Source: Leuctra nigra
Taxonomy: Eukaryota > Arthropoda > Insecta > Plecoptera > Leuctridae
DNA: 64,000 nt
Assembly (NCBI GenBank): GCA_934045905.1
Contig: OW203762.1
Coordinates: 47,455,411-47,519,410 of the forward strand
Reading direction: 5' to 3'
Below are positions 24,358-35,759 of this stretch, piece after piece. The notes under the pieces are model-generated. The model searched no databases and was not told the DNA's origin. It worked only from the letters and a program-made list of their open reading frames with translations. Each line of letters opens with the position of its first letter. The first letter of the stretch is position 1. The position numbers and the translations under genes are program-made.

Positions 24358-25829
24358 TTGAGCGAGCGTAGCGAGCGTCACCACGGTACTCTTATGGCAC
24401 TTTCTCTGTGTGTTTTTTTTTTGTTTGTTTGTTGTTTTTTTTTGCCTGCACTGCCCAGGTCAAACCGCACAACCAATCGATCTGAAATTTTGTACACATA
24501 CTAACGTAATCTATGCGATCCCTGGGATCTTTTCTGAACGAGATCCTGTGATTGGTTCAAATTTTATAAAAATTATCTTTCGATTGGTTGGTTCGATCAA
24601 CTTGAAATTTAGCAAAGTCATTGCAACCAACATTGTACCCAATCAAAAAAAATTTCAGCCAAATCCTCTAATTGGTTCAAATTTGAAACCATTTTTCCTG
24701 TGATTTTTGAAATTTAAACTGGAACCGATTGACCGACCAACTAAAAACTTCGCATGGTCATTGGTACCAACATTTAAGGTATTTTTGCCAATTTTCACTC
24801 TAATCTGTCGTTATTTTCAAAAGTTTTTGTCATTTTAGGGACATTTTGCGTGTTGGCTGTCAAATTCACGGCGACTTCGAATCTACAAGGCAAGGTAGTT
24901 AGAGCAGAAAGTTTTAAACGATATGAAACTAATAATGACCGTTCAACAGATTGATCTGATATTGTGTACACACACTACATATCATATCATATGGGTGGTC
25001 CCAGGTATATTTTTTGAACGAAATCCTGTGATTTTTTAAAATTAACAAGGAACCGTTCAATCATAAAGGTTTAATCGATCAACTTAAAACTTAGCCAGGA
25101 TTGGCACCAATATTTTTCATTTGGCCTATAGCCACACCACCATTTGACCTATCAAATGGTCTTCGATTAATCTGATCAATCAAACTCATATTTTGCATGG
25201 TCGTTCAGACCAACTTTGTCTCTTATTTTACAAATTTTCAGCCCTACCAGTCAAGAACATAGATGCACTTATTGACAGTTTTAATAACTGTCAGAAATGA
25301 CATTTCAAAACAGAAATTCCACTGCATTCTGGGTTGCTCTATATTGTAGCAAAGCAAAGTTTATAGATGGCTATTCTCAATATCAAGTAAGACAGATTCT
25401 TTTCTTAGTTGATCATATTGCAATACATAATGTAGTCAAAATGTAATGTAGGTATTTCATATACATAGGTATAGGTATACCTTATCTAAAATAATTTATT
25501 TTACGATATGGATTGTGTTGCACAGTTATGAAAACGACGTTTTGACTAGATAACATCATATTTTACACATTTCCAGCCCAATCGGTCAAGAATTACAGAC
25601 TTATTGCTGTTTTAAGTGTTTGAATATCTGTCCAAAGAGATTGATGGAAAAATATCAGTACAATAATCTGTTATTTAATTGATCCAGAGTGTTTATGAAA
25701 AGTTGCAAGGAAAATTGGTAATAAATAATGTATAGTTAGTTATCTTTGATTGAATGGATCGTGCTTAATTGGCGATGTCGTGCGTGTCGGTGCTCGCTCA
25801 TCAACGCGTTACACCGAGCGTTTTCCTAG
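24358..25829 (+). mobile_element. Helentron-like family H, ~1.47-kb copy
   Basis: The longest copy in the window. It has the same 5' end (ttgagcgagcgtagcgagcg) and 3' end (gctcgctcatcaacgcgtt, acaccgagcg, ttttcctag). The internal region between about 24830 and 25740 is present in the copy at 44440-45763 but absent from the ~1.0-kb copies, so two length classes exist. One base of the 3' hairpin arm is changed (TGAGCG to CGAGCG). Confidence 0.8.
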
Positions 25830-26004
25830 TTAATAGATGTTCATGAAAATATGTTCAGTCACTCTTCGAGCAGAGCGTATCCAACTTGCTGTGAGAAATT
25901 GCTGCAGTTCTATACGTCACAGGTGTATTATTTCACACTGCCAATTCAAATCCATTAGAGAAGTAATTATAATTAGCACTCAGTTGAATCTAATAATTAC
26001 TTAA

Positions 26005-26500
26005 GGTAGTGCAAGCGCTCGATCGTTTTAGCAAATTGAGAGAGAAAAATTGTTCCATAAGTGGGTATAACTTTGATAGGATGTTCACATGATCAGTCTG
26101 ATTGTCTTTTACACTTTTTCATTTTTGCTTGCCGGTTATTCAACAAAACCGCTCAAAACTTTGAAATTTCCGATACGATTAAAGACCAAATCCGTTTACC
26201 AATTGATCTAAAAATTTAATAATGATTAGATAAAAGACAAACTTAGGGTTATCACTTGACACATTTTTTAAATTAAATTTCATACGGCACCCAGCGAGAC
26301 AAAAAAATATATATTATTTTTCAACCAAAATCAACTAATTATTAGTAAAAAGCAAAAAATTAAAAATGTACCAAGTGATAACCCTAAGTTTGTCTCTTAT
26401 CTAATCACGATTAAAATTTCAAATAATTTCGTCAACCCATTTTGTCTCCATCGTATCCAGAAAAGTGCCTGCAAAAGCGGCAAAAATGCTCGCGCTTCAC
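26005..26500. mobile_element. Palindromic MITE family M, copy 1
   Basis: About 495 bp beginning gtgcaagcgctcgatcg and ending tgctcgcgcttcac, degenerate inverted termini. The centre contains a second, longer palindrome: gacaaacttagggttatcac and its complement gtgataaccctaagtttgtc flank ~110 bp of AT-rich DNA. It is about as long as and clearly homologous to copy 2 at 29793-30309. Confidence 0.7.
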
Positions 26501-27330
26501 TCTACAGGTAATATATTTTCAGAAAAGGCTTTGAGTGAGATGAAGCAGAGAAAATTGAAGCAAAGAAATATCAAAAAGCCTAATGCCACACTCAACGTGT
26601 TTTGTCACTGTGTCATTTCATTTTTGTATGCATAGGTAATAACGTCAAGATAATAAGAGTCGGCTTTGTATAGGAGGGAGTCTCTATTCTTGTCACCGTG
26701 ACAGCAATCGCTGATTTAGGTCGTGTAGGCTCAGGAAGATGTGTGGAAGATCCGGGTCCAGAACTCCTCCCGATGTTGCTGGCGACACAGGTTAGTGTTC
26801 AGCGTGTCCGGGTTCGAGTCCTGCTCGACCGGACGTTGACCTTGGATCCTGCATCTCAGCTGCATCAGATCACAGCATCTTCATCTCGCTACAATAACCC
26901 AACAATATCAGAGCGTTCACTTGTTTTGCAGCCTTGGTTTACAATGTTCAGTTTCATTGAAAGAAACATTGTACATAGACAGGCAGTGCTTTTTCTTCGG
27001 TTAATGCTCCTTCTAAGTATGACGATGTGTCAGAAAAGAACCGTTGCCCTTTTCAGGGCGAAATGCACTGACACCTGTTGCAGTGTCAACAAGTTAAAAA
27101 CATCATCATCATCAATAATCGTCTAAATTATATTATTTTGTATAATTTAATAATAAAGCATGTTTTCTATTCCCGGGAAACCCACTATAAACCTCCCAAC
27201 ATTTCGTTTACTTTGTGTTTCGCTAGATTTTTTTTTATTTTAGTAACTGTTCACTGTTCTGCTACTCAGTGAATTGCGACGGGTATGGTGTTAATTGGTA
27301 TAAGATGATGAAGATAGGCAAGATAGAGGT
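26501..27330. other. Intergenic, no gene recognised
   Basis: A 142-codon ORF at 26698-27126 has no recognisable homology or gene structure. The word gggttcgagtcct near 26809 resembles a tRNA B box but no cloverleaf can be built around it. Confidence 0.4.
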
Positions 27331-27334
27331 GGGA

Positions 27335-27480
27335 ACGAGGCGGTCATTGCTTATCAGCAGTGAACCTTCCCATCATTTGCTCTCAACTGAAGCAAACCAC
27401 TAAATAGTCTCTGGAATCGAACCAAAGACCTCCGTTGTGCACCAGAGCATGAGCCAACTTGCTCTGACTTTCCTCTAGAT
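27335..27480 (-). repeat. SINE-like tRNA-derived remnant
   Basis: On the minus strand, ggttcgattccagag resembles a pol III B box, with ttggctcatgctctgg about 30 bp upstream as an A-box-like word. The phrase ctctggaatcgaac recurs at about 63949 near the window end. No intact cloverleaf, so a SINE-type relic rather than a tRNA gene. Confidence 0.4.
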
Positions 27481-27704
27481 TAGAATCTTCACAAGTATGT
27501 TGTTAATCGAGCTCTCGGCCGAGTGTTTCCTTTGTTTGTCACATTGTGACGTCACATATTGTCACGGCGGTGATTGCACATTTACAACGAGGCCCTCCAA
27601 TATGGTCGTTGGAACGTAATTTTTAACATCAACTAGTTGATTACAGCGGCACGGCGCCTTTGATCCCCTCCCACCCCCCACTCCCTGCCGATGATTAAAC
27701 TAAT

Positions 27705-27850
27705 CCAGAAACCACGTGACTGAGCCAGTGGCTCATGACCAGGAATAATCAGCCCTCTATGATGACCGGGGTTCGATACTCCTCAGGGGCGTTTCAGTGA
27801 TGAAAACCTCGGGGAACCGAAAATAATTATATTGTTCCACCCCTGTTTGA
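27705..27850 (+). repeat. SINE-like tRNA-derived remnant
   Basis: gccagtggctcatgaccagg (A-box-like) is followed about 30 bp later by ggggttcgatactcc (B-box-like). The body continues as gcgtttcagtgatgaaaacc. No tRNA fold is complete. Confidence 0.4.
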
Positions 27851-28388
27851 GTGTGGAGCTTTGTCAAGATCATATGTTTTGATGTAGTTTTGAATAATAA
27901 TACTTGGATTACAGCATTCCAATATCAAATTACATATCAGATGGCCACGGACCACTTGGCCCTGCCTGCTAAATTATTAAATACTTTGCTTGTCGCTTGT
28001 GGGGAAACTCATATCAAGTTGCGATACACCCTCGTGATTAAATATGAAATTACACGCGAAGAATCGTCGTTCAGTTCTGCGCAGAAAACATTTAATTTGT
28101 TCCTGCCATTAAATTCCATTTATTTGAATTGGCGAAGAACATTCGTACCGTTAGCATTAATTCGAGGTTACTTGAACATTTTATTAGGTACAAGAACAAC
28201 TAACATCATTTATTGATCAAATTAAATATTTTAATACTGGCTGTAAATGTTCCTCAAGCATAAAGATAGGTAAAATTTATATTATTTCATAAACATTACG
28301 TTGAAATTTTACTGCTGCTACTATTTATTCATTTAGTTTTCTAGAAAATGTTTCGGTAGTCAAGAACTCACTCTATTCCCATTACGTA
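27851..28388. other. Intergenic, no gene recognised
   Basis: A 121-codon ORF (27851-28216) has ordinary AT-rich composition and no family I recognise. Confidence 0.4.
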
Positions 28389-28599
28389 CACTTGGCCAAA
28401 CAAAAATTGATCGTTCAATAAATCTGATAAGCTGATAAATGTAAGATCGCACCATCAGAAGTCAGTCTAAGCGATCTCATTGTCTCACTCTAGTAGGTGA
28501 CCTCACATTTCAATAATAATAACAAGCTTTGATTGGTTATGGGACATGACCAGCAGTCATTCAAATTTCTTCAACGATACATTTTTGTTTGGCCGAGTG
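28389..28599. mobile_element. Tc1/mariner-type MITE, 211 bp, copy 1
   Basis: Terminal repeats cacttggccaaacaaaaa and tttttgtttggccgagtg are flanked on both sides by TA, the Tc1/mariner target duplication. It is non-coding. A second copy of exactly the same length lies at 33401-33611. Confidence 0.85.
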
Positions 28600-29792
28600 T
28601 ACATAAAAAGTTCACAAAATTATCACAAATAACAATTTTTGTTTTATGATTTAAAAAACCTTTTAAATGACGTATAATAATGACGTAATTGTGAATATTT
28701 TCTGCGCGATCTGGATGTTGGATTTCCCTGACCGCTTGGACACGGCTGGCTGAGCGAAAACCACGTCAGGTCAAGAACCACGCATGAGCGGGGAAATCCG
28801 CGTGTAGCTCGCGCACGCAGGGTGTTCGTGCGCATGTGCCGTGCACTCATGGCGGCAACACACAAGCTCACCAACACTCTTACGGCACTAGCAGTTTCTG
28901 CTCTTTCTTGTTTTCTGTTTGTTGTTTTTGCCTGCACTGCCAAGCACAAAAACTAACTTAAACGAAAAATTTAATTTTGCAAAATTATCGGGTAACTTTG
29001 GCAACTTTGGTAATACCGGACCTAAAGTCATATCAATGGACATGTCAATGGACAGTTTTGTTTGATTTGGTTGAAAAGTGAAAATGAACCGTTTCTCCGA
29101 TAATGCTGAAATTTTGCAATGCCATTTGGACCATTATTTTAGCTGATTTTACCAATTTTCAGGCAAATCGGTCAAGACATTCAAGAGTTATTGCCTTTTA
29201 AGTTTGTATTGAAATATTTGACAAATTTGTTTTAACTAGAAATAAATACTGCAAGTTGATGCAAATGATTAGCTCTGTCTTTACAGCTTTTTAGTTTTTC
29301 AAGGTCTGCAGGGAATGAAATGAGTTAAAACCACAGTTGTCAATCGTTGAACTTATCATTGTTCCATAACAAAAATGTATTATTTACCGTATAGGTTCAA
29401 CAGACAGATGTAATACCAGGCTAAAATATTGGAGCGGGGTTCATAGAAATGTTCGTATTGATGACAATAGGAGACAGACTCCTTCAGTAGAGGACTTCAA
29501 GATGGGGAGGCCTGAGGCAGGAAAAACCGATGAAGATTGTAAAATCATTTCGAATTACATCGCTCTGACGCAGACCGATTTGATGTAATTTAATAGGAAT
29601 TCTATTATCGAAATGTGAAATCTGATTCCAAGCTCTCAAACGTAGAAGCTTCCAAAGCTTTTACATTCTATACACACAGGAAAGTTCAACCAATTCATTG
29701 GAATTACGCGCGCTGTGATGTAAATCCATGTTCGTAGCTCTTACTTTTCAAATAGCCGATTGTCAAGTTTCAGCAGAGTATGAAAAAGATGG
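28600..29792. other. Intergenic with probable old H-family relative
   Basis: At 28874-28950 the words cactcttacggcactagcag and tttttgcctgcactgcc echo the 5' region of family H. At 29110-29230 ctgaaattttgcaatg and caggcaaatcggtcaaga echo its interior. Boundaries cannot be set. A diverged H copy is the likely reading. Confidence 0.4.
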
Positions 29793-30309
29793 TTAAGGTG
29801 GGGCAAGCGCTCGGCCGTGCTAGCAAATTGAGAGAGAAAAATTGTTTCATAAGTGGGTGTAACTTTGATAGGATGTTCTCATGATCAGACTGATTGTATA
29901 TACTATATTAGAAGCATTTTTATTTTTGCTTCGGGCCTTGTTAATTAGGCACCGGTTTTTTCAACAAAACCGCGCAAAACTATGAAATTTCCGATATGTT
30001 TGGAGACCAAACCCGCGAACCAATTGATCTCAAATTTTAATCATGATTAGATAAAAGACAAACGTATGGTTATCTCTTGGCACACATTTTAAATTAAATT
30101 TCATACGGCACCTAGCGATATACAATTTTTCACCAAAAATCAACTAAGTTTAAAAAAGCAAAAAATTAAAAATTGATAAAGCGATAACCCTAAGTTTGTA
30201 TTTTATCTAATCATGATTAAAATTTCAACTCATTTCGTCAAGCCATTTTGTCTCCAATCGTATCGAATAAAGTGCCTACAAAAGGCAGCAAAATCGCGTG
30301 CGCTTGCAC
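29793..30309. mobile_element. Palindromic MITE family M, copy 2
   Basis: It begins gcaagcgctcggccg and ends gcgtgcgcttgcac, a recognisable terminal inverted repeat. The same inner palindrome as copy 1 is present but eroded. About 515 bp, non-coding. Confidence 0.7.
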
Positions 30310-31730
30310 GTTCGGTGGATCATTTCATTCCAGGAATCCAGATTCATTGCCGATTGAAAGACAAACAAGTGCCAGGAGCTTACATCAGAAGGAAAGTGGC
30401 ATGAACTTGTTACTTCTCTTTCGTGATCCTACTTGAGCCTTTGTTCACGCTGTTGAAGTACGTAGCATTACAATGTGAACCACTACACAACTGTTGTTCT
30501 ATAATCTTTGCACTACCATAGAAGTATTAGGGCCTTCAGCTGTGTTATTACAGGCGAAATATTGTTATATTTGCATACACTGTATACCATGAAATAAGCA
30601 CTTTATCTCCCAAATTATGTTTAAATATAGAAGATGATATTATTTAAACAAATATAATCAGAGAATTGTATTAAATATTGACAAATAAAACACTTTTTGT
30701 AGTCGCGCAGCGAATTTCTCGAGTATGAACAACTAAAAATATCAATGCACATGCAAATAAAGTAAGAATATCGAAAACATATAAATCTTTTAAAATTACA
30801 ACAATAATAATTGAAAACATAACTTCACAAATTCAAAGTAATGTTGTTTTCAATTAATATATTATTTGTATTTTAAATGTGTCACTTAGGACCAGTTTTT
30901 CAAAGCTCTGCTAAATTATAAACAGTTGATTAGGACTATATAGCCAAATGGCATTCCTTGAATGACAGTTTAAACTGCATTTGAAACCCCCCTTAGAGTC
31001 TATGAGAGTCGAGATGATGTACGTCATGAGTCTGTCAGACATGGTCAGATAATCGTGTTGTACGACACCTTCTTGTGTACGAAGTAGTGCAAGTATTGAC
31101 ACAAGAGGTGCTAACTTGCCACAGCGCATCAACCAGGCTTCCGCGGACGATTGAGTCGACTCATCGATTCCGCATCATTTCTCTCAATACTTCATCGTCA
31201 TAACAGACGTTGTTCTTGTAGGTAAATTCTCTGTTGTACGATCTGTCAAAAACTCTGACAGATAATTTGACATTTACATTCAGAAATGGGCGTCTGTAGG
31301 GGCTAAGGGTGGGCAGACGCCTTCTCCCTGGAATTCCGCACAAATGGAAAAAGTATAAATATATAATTACTTTTAGAACTTTTATCAGCCACGACTCAAC
31401 TGGAACTATCGTACCTCAGAATTCTTGAAGGAAAAATAAATATGCACAGGAGATACGTTAAAAATATTAAATTGTGATTATAAGTCATGTTGTAATCTCA
31501 CCAAAATGCTTCTACATTGACAAAACAATTGAAAGGACGGACTCCACTCCACCCATATCCATGCGTTGATGGTTCGCCAAATGTCCCCTTCCCTGGCATA
31601 AATCCAGCGAGTGCAACTTCCAAATCCTGCTCATGGTTCACCGTGATTTTCAAAACTAATGGTAATTATAATAATAAGTTAACGGGAATCATTCCCGCTA
31701 TTTCTGAACCCATTTGAGCGCGGTCCTTGT
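30310..31730. other. Intergenic, no gene recognised
   Basis: AT-rich, no supportable gene, RNA or bounded repeat. Confidence 0.4.
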
Positions 31731-31734
31731 GTCA

Positions 31735-32265
31735 TCACGAACAATGCGCGGCTCCGAGACCGCATCTGGGCGGCGTGCTGACGTCATGTGGGCGGAAGAA
31801 GCTGTCCGTCGCACCGCTGCGTCTAATTGCCCGGGATTTACCGCAGTTTGTCCTCAGACTCAACTTCGCGCGAAGTCCGAAGACAATGCCAAGGCACGGG
31901 AACAAGGCGCTGGCACGCGTGCGTGGCATAATAAGCAGCCGCGATGTCACGCAGAAGGCTGGGCGTGACCGTGATGACATTCTCACCCAACGACAAGCTG
32001 CGACTTTTTGTCGCTCAGTCGCGGCGATTTTACGCCGGCGAGTCGCCGAGCAGATAGCACTGAGTCTTATGGGAGCGAACTCACGGGCGACTTTTAGTAG
32101 CGCGCTTCTTTTTGTCGCTGGCATGACGCAACATGGAGCGATTTTTAGTCGCTGAAGCCATGTCGTAAAAATGAAACACATTGTTTTAAATGGGAGCGAA
32201 CATACGGGCGACTTTTTGACGCGGCGTTTTTCTCAAGTTATGCAAACCATTATTGAATGACGTCA
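31735..32265. repeat. GC-rich repeat island
   Basis: A stretch much richer in G+C than its flanks. gggagcgaactcacgggcga (about 32071) and gggagcgaacatacgggcga (about 32192) are direct repeats, with several gtcgc/gcgac words around them (ctttttgtcgct twice). Open frames exist on both strands (142 and 148 codons) but have no signal or family. This is probably a degraded DNA transposon end. Confidence 0.4.
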
Positions 32266-32931
32266 CTGACATGACCTTTCCCACTACTAAAAAGCGTCGA
32301 GCGTCTAAAATTCGCGCCGTGTGTTTGACCAAGAAAAAGCCAGCGTCTTTAACGACCAACTCAACATAAAGTATTCATTATTCAAATTAGTCAGTACTCA
32401 GTAGTAACAATTTAATTAATGCTCACATCGTATGCAATGCAAATAATATAGAAATTCACTATAATATGTACTGAGTTTGTTTTTTCGTTGGAGTTAGTAA
32501 AAACTGTATATACCTAGGTATATATTTTTTTACAGTTAGGAGTTAACGCTCTTGCTTTGCTAGTCTATAGAATCACAAAAATATGAACATGAATATAAAC
32601 GTGGTTGCTAACTCAATTTTCACAACTTATGAGTTAGTGAGTTTTTGCAGTAAGCCCACGAGATCTTGTATCAACGCTCATGCCGATGTCGTGATCCTGT
32701 ATCAATGCAGGCGGAGGAAGCGCGGTGCGGGCGCGTGGAATGCAGCGAAGAAGGAAGGAGAGATCCTTGCCCTTGACCGGCTGGCAGCAGAAGAGTTCAT
32801 CACAACACACAACAAGGTGTAACAACCGCGCCGCCGTGTTCCGGGGGTGGGGGGAGGGATTCACCAATCACAACAACTCTCTGTGTGTCTTAGGCATTAA
32901 CGCCATCTGAAGATGCAACACTCACGCATGA

Positions 32932-32939
32932 TATATAAA
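32932..32939 (+). promoter_or_regulatory. TATA box of the glycine-rich gene G1
   Basis: TATATAAA lies 85 bp before the ATG. The transcription start is expected near 32960, where ggagcagtaac resembles an insect initiator. Confidence 0.65.
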
Positions 32940-33023
32940 GAAGCGAGCAGGGTTGTGGAGGAGCAGTAACCAAGCAACCAAGTTCAACACATCATCAGGA
33001 CTGCAATTGTAACAACACAGACA

Positions 33024-33026
33024 ATG
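33024..33026 (+). CDS. G1 exon 1: initiator ATG only
   Basis: The first coding exon consists of the start codon alone: acaATG|gtaagaac. The downstream exon begins in phase 0 with AAG GTG GCA, so M+KVALLLIATC forms a signal peptide. Very short first coding exons are common in insect cuticular and other secreted structural genes. The 1931-bp intron contains a Tc1-type MITE (33401-33611). Confidence 0.7.
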
Positions 33027-33400
33027 GTAAGAACCAAGCGAGCTTTTTCATATTGATTTTTTTCTGTCTAAACAATATTGCCGTAACGCAATGACGCACA
33101 AAATCTATCTGTTTTCATTTTCAATCTCATTTTGTCACAATCGATTAAAATAACGCTTGAGCAAACTTGGTCTGTTCAGGATTGGTTGCACAGGCCATGG
33201 TATGAGTTTCAGCAAAAACTTGCATCTGGGTGCATTATTATAGCGTCATCATCTGGTTTATAGCGTATTTCAGAGGTATTACCCATGTACTTCGGTTTAT
33301 TGCACACTCGGACAGACTGCTGTAAACTTGCCTCGCCCAATGAACGACGGCAATGAGCAGCTTTACTGTTACAAGCTTCAAAACATTTACAGCGTAGGTA

Positions 33401-33611
33401 CACTTGGCCAAACAAAACTTGAACGTTCAATAAATCTGATAGGCTGATAAATGTAAGATCGCACTATCAGAAGTCAGTCTAAGCGATCTCATTGTCTCAC
33501 TCTAGTAGGTGACCTCACATTTCAATGATAATAACAAGCTTTGATTGGTTATGGGACATGACCAGCAGTCATTCAAATTTGGTCAACGTTCAAGTTTTGT
33601 TTGGCCGAGTG
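33401..33611. mobile_element. Tc1/mariner-type MITE, 211 bp, copy 2
   Basis: Terminal repeats cacttggccaaacaaaac and gttttgtttggccgagtg are flanked by TA. It is the same length as, and highly similar to, the copy at 28389-28599. It lies inside the intron of G1. Confidence 0.85.
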
Positions 33612-34957
33612 TACATGCTATTTTGCGGATATCAAAAAGAGGAGATTGAGAATTTCTGGCAGAATTGAAAATCGGGAATCAACATACTGAAGAAGAGAAA
33701 CATGAAACACGATAAAACTGATTAGAACAATTTGAATGATGAAGGAAGCAGTCTTATTGGTTCGCGGTGGAGCGGAAGTCATCACGATATTGGTATTAGC
33801 TTTGAAGATTATTTGAATCGAACCCAACTTCCGGCTTCAGGATATAACTTTAATTGCAGAACATAAATTTAATCATTTCATTTCACCCCATGGCTCATGG
33901 AACTGATATCGGTCGAGACAATCACAAACAACGAAGTTCAATCCTTAGTTTCCGCATTTTGAGCTCCATTTTCATGTTCAATTCTAGACATTATGATTTT
34001 TGTATGTAAATATTGGTCTCAAAAGAGAAAATATACTAAGTTGTTTCCAGAAACGTTCTTCTATATTGAGTTGAGATCTAATAAAATCCCTGGTTCTGTG
34101 ATACTCACTTGAAAAACATCAACAACAAGTTCATCACTTATGCAACTTGGACAAGTTGTTTCTTTGCTTGAAACTTGCCGTGCAAGCCGCAGTCACTTGT
34201 CCCGCGCTCCTGGCGGTAACTCCTGGAAACTGGAGCATGTCACGATGAACAAACAGGAGTTATTAACAGACTCCAGCAACTCCAGGCAAGACGCATGTGT
34301 GATAGCTGGAGTGCCTGGACGATCTTATTACTGAGAGTAAAAAGTGAGACAGTCTGTTTCAACCAATACATCGAACTGAATTCTTATTGGCTGCAACTTT
34401 CCCCACTTTTTACTTACTATTTACTTCTCACTTATTTCCAGAACGGTGTTTAGACTAATTGCCCGTTCTGACGGTGATATCTATTATTAGAATACCTGAG
34501 AACATGGATGGCAGAATGTAACGTTGTCCTCAGCTATCAAGTTTCATTGTCCACACAAACCGCCCTAATGAGGGCGAGTTTCAGCCCATTGCGTTGCGTC
34601 AACTGTCCTGGCTTCAATTACTGACACTTAACAATCAACTATTAATAACTGCTTGGTTACACAGCAAGGTGTGATATCAAGTGATGTCCTGTTAATTATC
34701 ATCATCATCTGTCACGTCCGCAGTTCAAGGTCAGAGCGGCGTTCAAATCTTAATCACAGATTAATAATAGAGCGCAAAAGTTGTTCCATTGTTTTAGATC
34801 TTGGCCTTGATGAAAACCACTGTAATTACAGGCGTAAATGTGTCGCATGCGCACAGCAATCAAGATTGAGACTTGTCTTCGGGCGCGACTCAAGTTCAAT
34901 CCCACTTCGCCCTCGTCACTGTCAGTAGCGTACTAACAACTAGCGTTTGTCTTGCAG

Positions 34958-35401
34958 AAGGTGGCATTGTTGTTGATCGCGACGTGCGTCGCGTGCGGCG
35001 TCGCGGCTCCGACCGAGGACGTCGTCAATCAGCCGGTCCAGGAGGTGGTGGCGCCCGCCCAGCTCGTCTCCGTCGGCGAACCTCTCGACGGCAGTCAAGC
35101 GTGGCCCCAGGAGGACGTCGGCAAGATGTCGCTGGAGGGTGAACCCAAGGAGGGCGACATGCAGCTTGACGAGTCGCGATGGGGTGGACGACGATGGGGC
35201 GGCGGAGGATGGGGCGGCGGATGGGGTAGAAGAGGATGGGGCGGCGGCGGAGGATGGGGTGGTGGTTATCGAGGGTATGGGGGAGGAGGTTGGGGAGGCG
35301 GTTGGGGAGGTGGTTATAGAGGGTACGGAGGAGGCTGGGGCCGCTCGTACTACCAGCCCTGGGGCTGGGGCGGCGGCTGGGGCGGCAGATATTACGGCTA
35401 G
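34958..35401 (+). CDS. G1: secreted glycine/tryptophan-rich protein, exon 2
   Basis: Encodes all but Met1 of a 148-aa secreted protein. The start is MKVALLLIATCVACGVA (signal peptide). Next comes an acidic/hydrophobic spacer of about 60 residues (APTEDVVNQPVQEVVAP onward). The C-terminal half is made of GGW, GGGWGG, RGYGGG and GGRYYG repeats. The composition fits glycine-rich cuticular or other extracellular-matrix proteins of insects. The Trp/Tyr content suggests packing or cross-linking (inference). The acceptor is cttgcag|AAG in phase 0, the stop TAG is at 35399-35401. A donor-like gtaagt sits just after the stop, so a 3'UTR intron is possible. Confidence 0.85.
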   Translation, partial: KVALLLIATCVACGVAAPTEDVVNQPVQEVVAPAQLVSVGEPLDGSQAWPQEDVGKMSLEGEPKEGDMQLDESRWGGRRWGGGGWGGGWGRRGWGGGGGWGGGYRGYGGGGWGGGWGGGYRGYGGGWGRSYYQPWGWGGGWGGRYYG

Positions 35402-35744
35402 GATGTAAGTGAATACTGAAGACGACGACTGCTGCAACAGAACCTGGACTATTCTTCATCGACTGACTTATTCTTGAACACCGCACATATTTACTTGTCG
35501 CTGTGGGCCAAATTTGGCAACATTACTTTCGTGTAACAAGCTTTCTGGTATTATATTTCCCCTTTCGAAAAGTTCGTGAGGCAGAATGATTTTATTGTTT
35601 TAGTTGAACTCAAAGAAATATTAGATGAGATCTTCAGAGAATTTTATTCATTTTTATAACACAGTATTAAATGAAATTCACTTTCAGCATCTTTCAGTAT
35701 TCTGTAATAATGCCATTGACAAATATTTTGTCTCCGCGAATTCC

Positions 35745-35750
35745 AATAAA
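35745..35750 (+). terminator. Polyadenylation signal of G1
   Basis: AATAAA about 345 bp after the G1 stop codon. Confidence 0.6.
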
Positions 35751-35759
35751 CATTTATAT

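Noticed and set aside
26698..27126. ORF of 142 codons and a tRNA-like B-box word
   Set aside because: No family, no cloverleaf. Treated as intergenic.
31735..32181. ORFs of 142 and 148 codons on both strands
   Set aside because: They lie in a GC-rich repeat island with direct repeats. Openness follows composition.
34940..35486. Minus-strand ORFs of 153 and 165 codons opposite G1
   Set aside because: GC-rich antisense shadows. G1 has the signal peptide, acceptor and TATA promoter.
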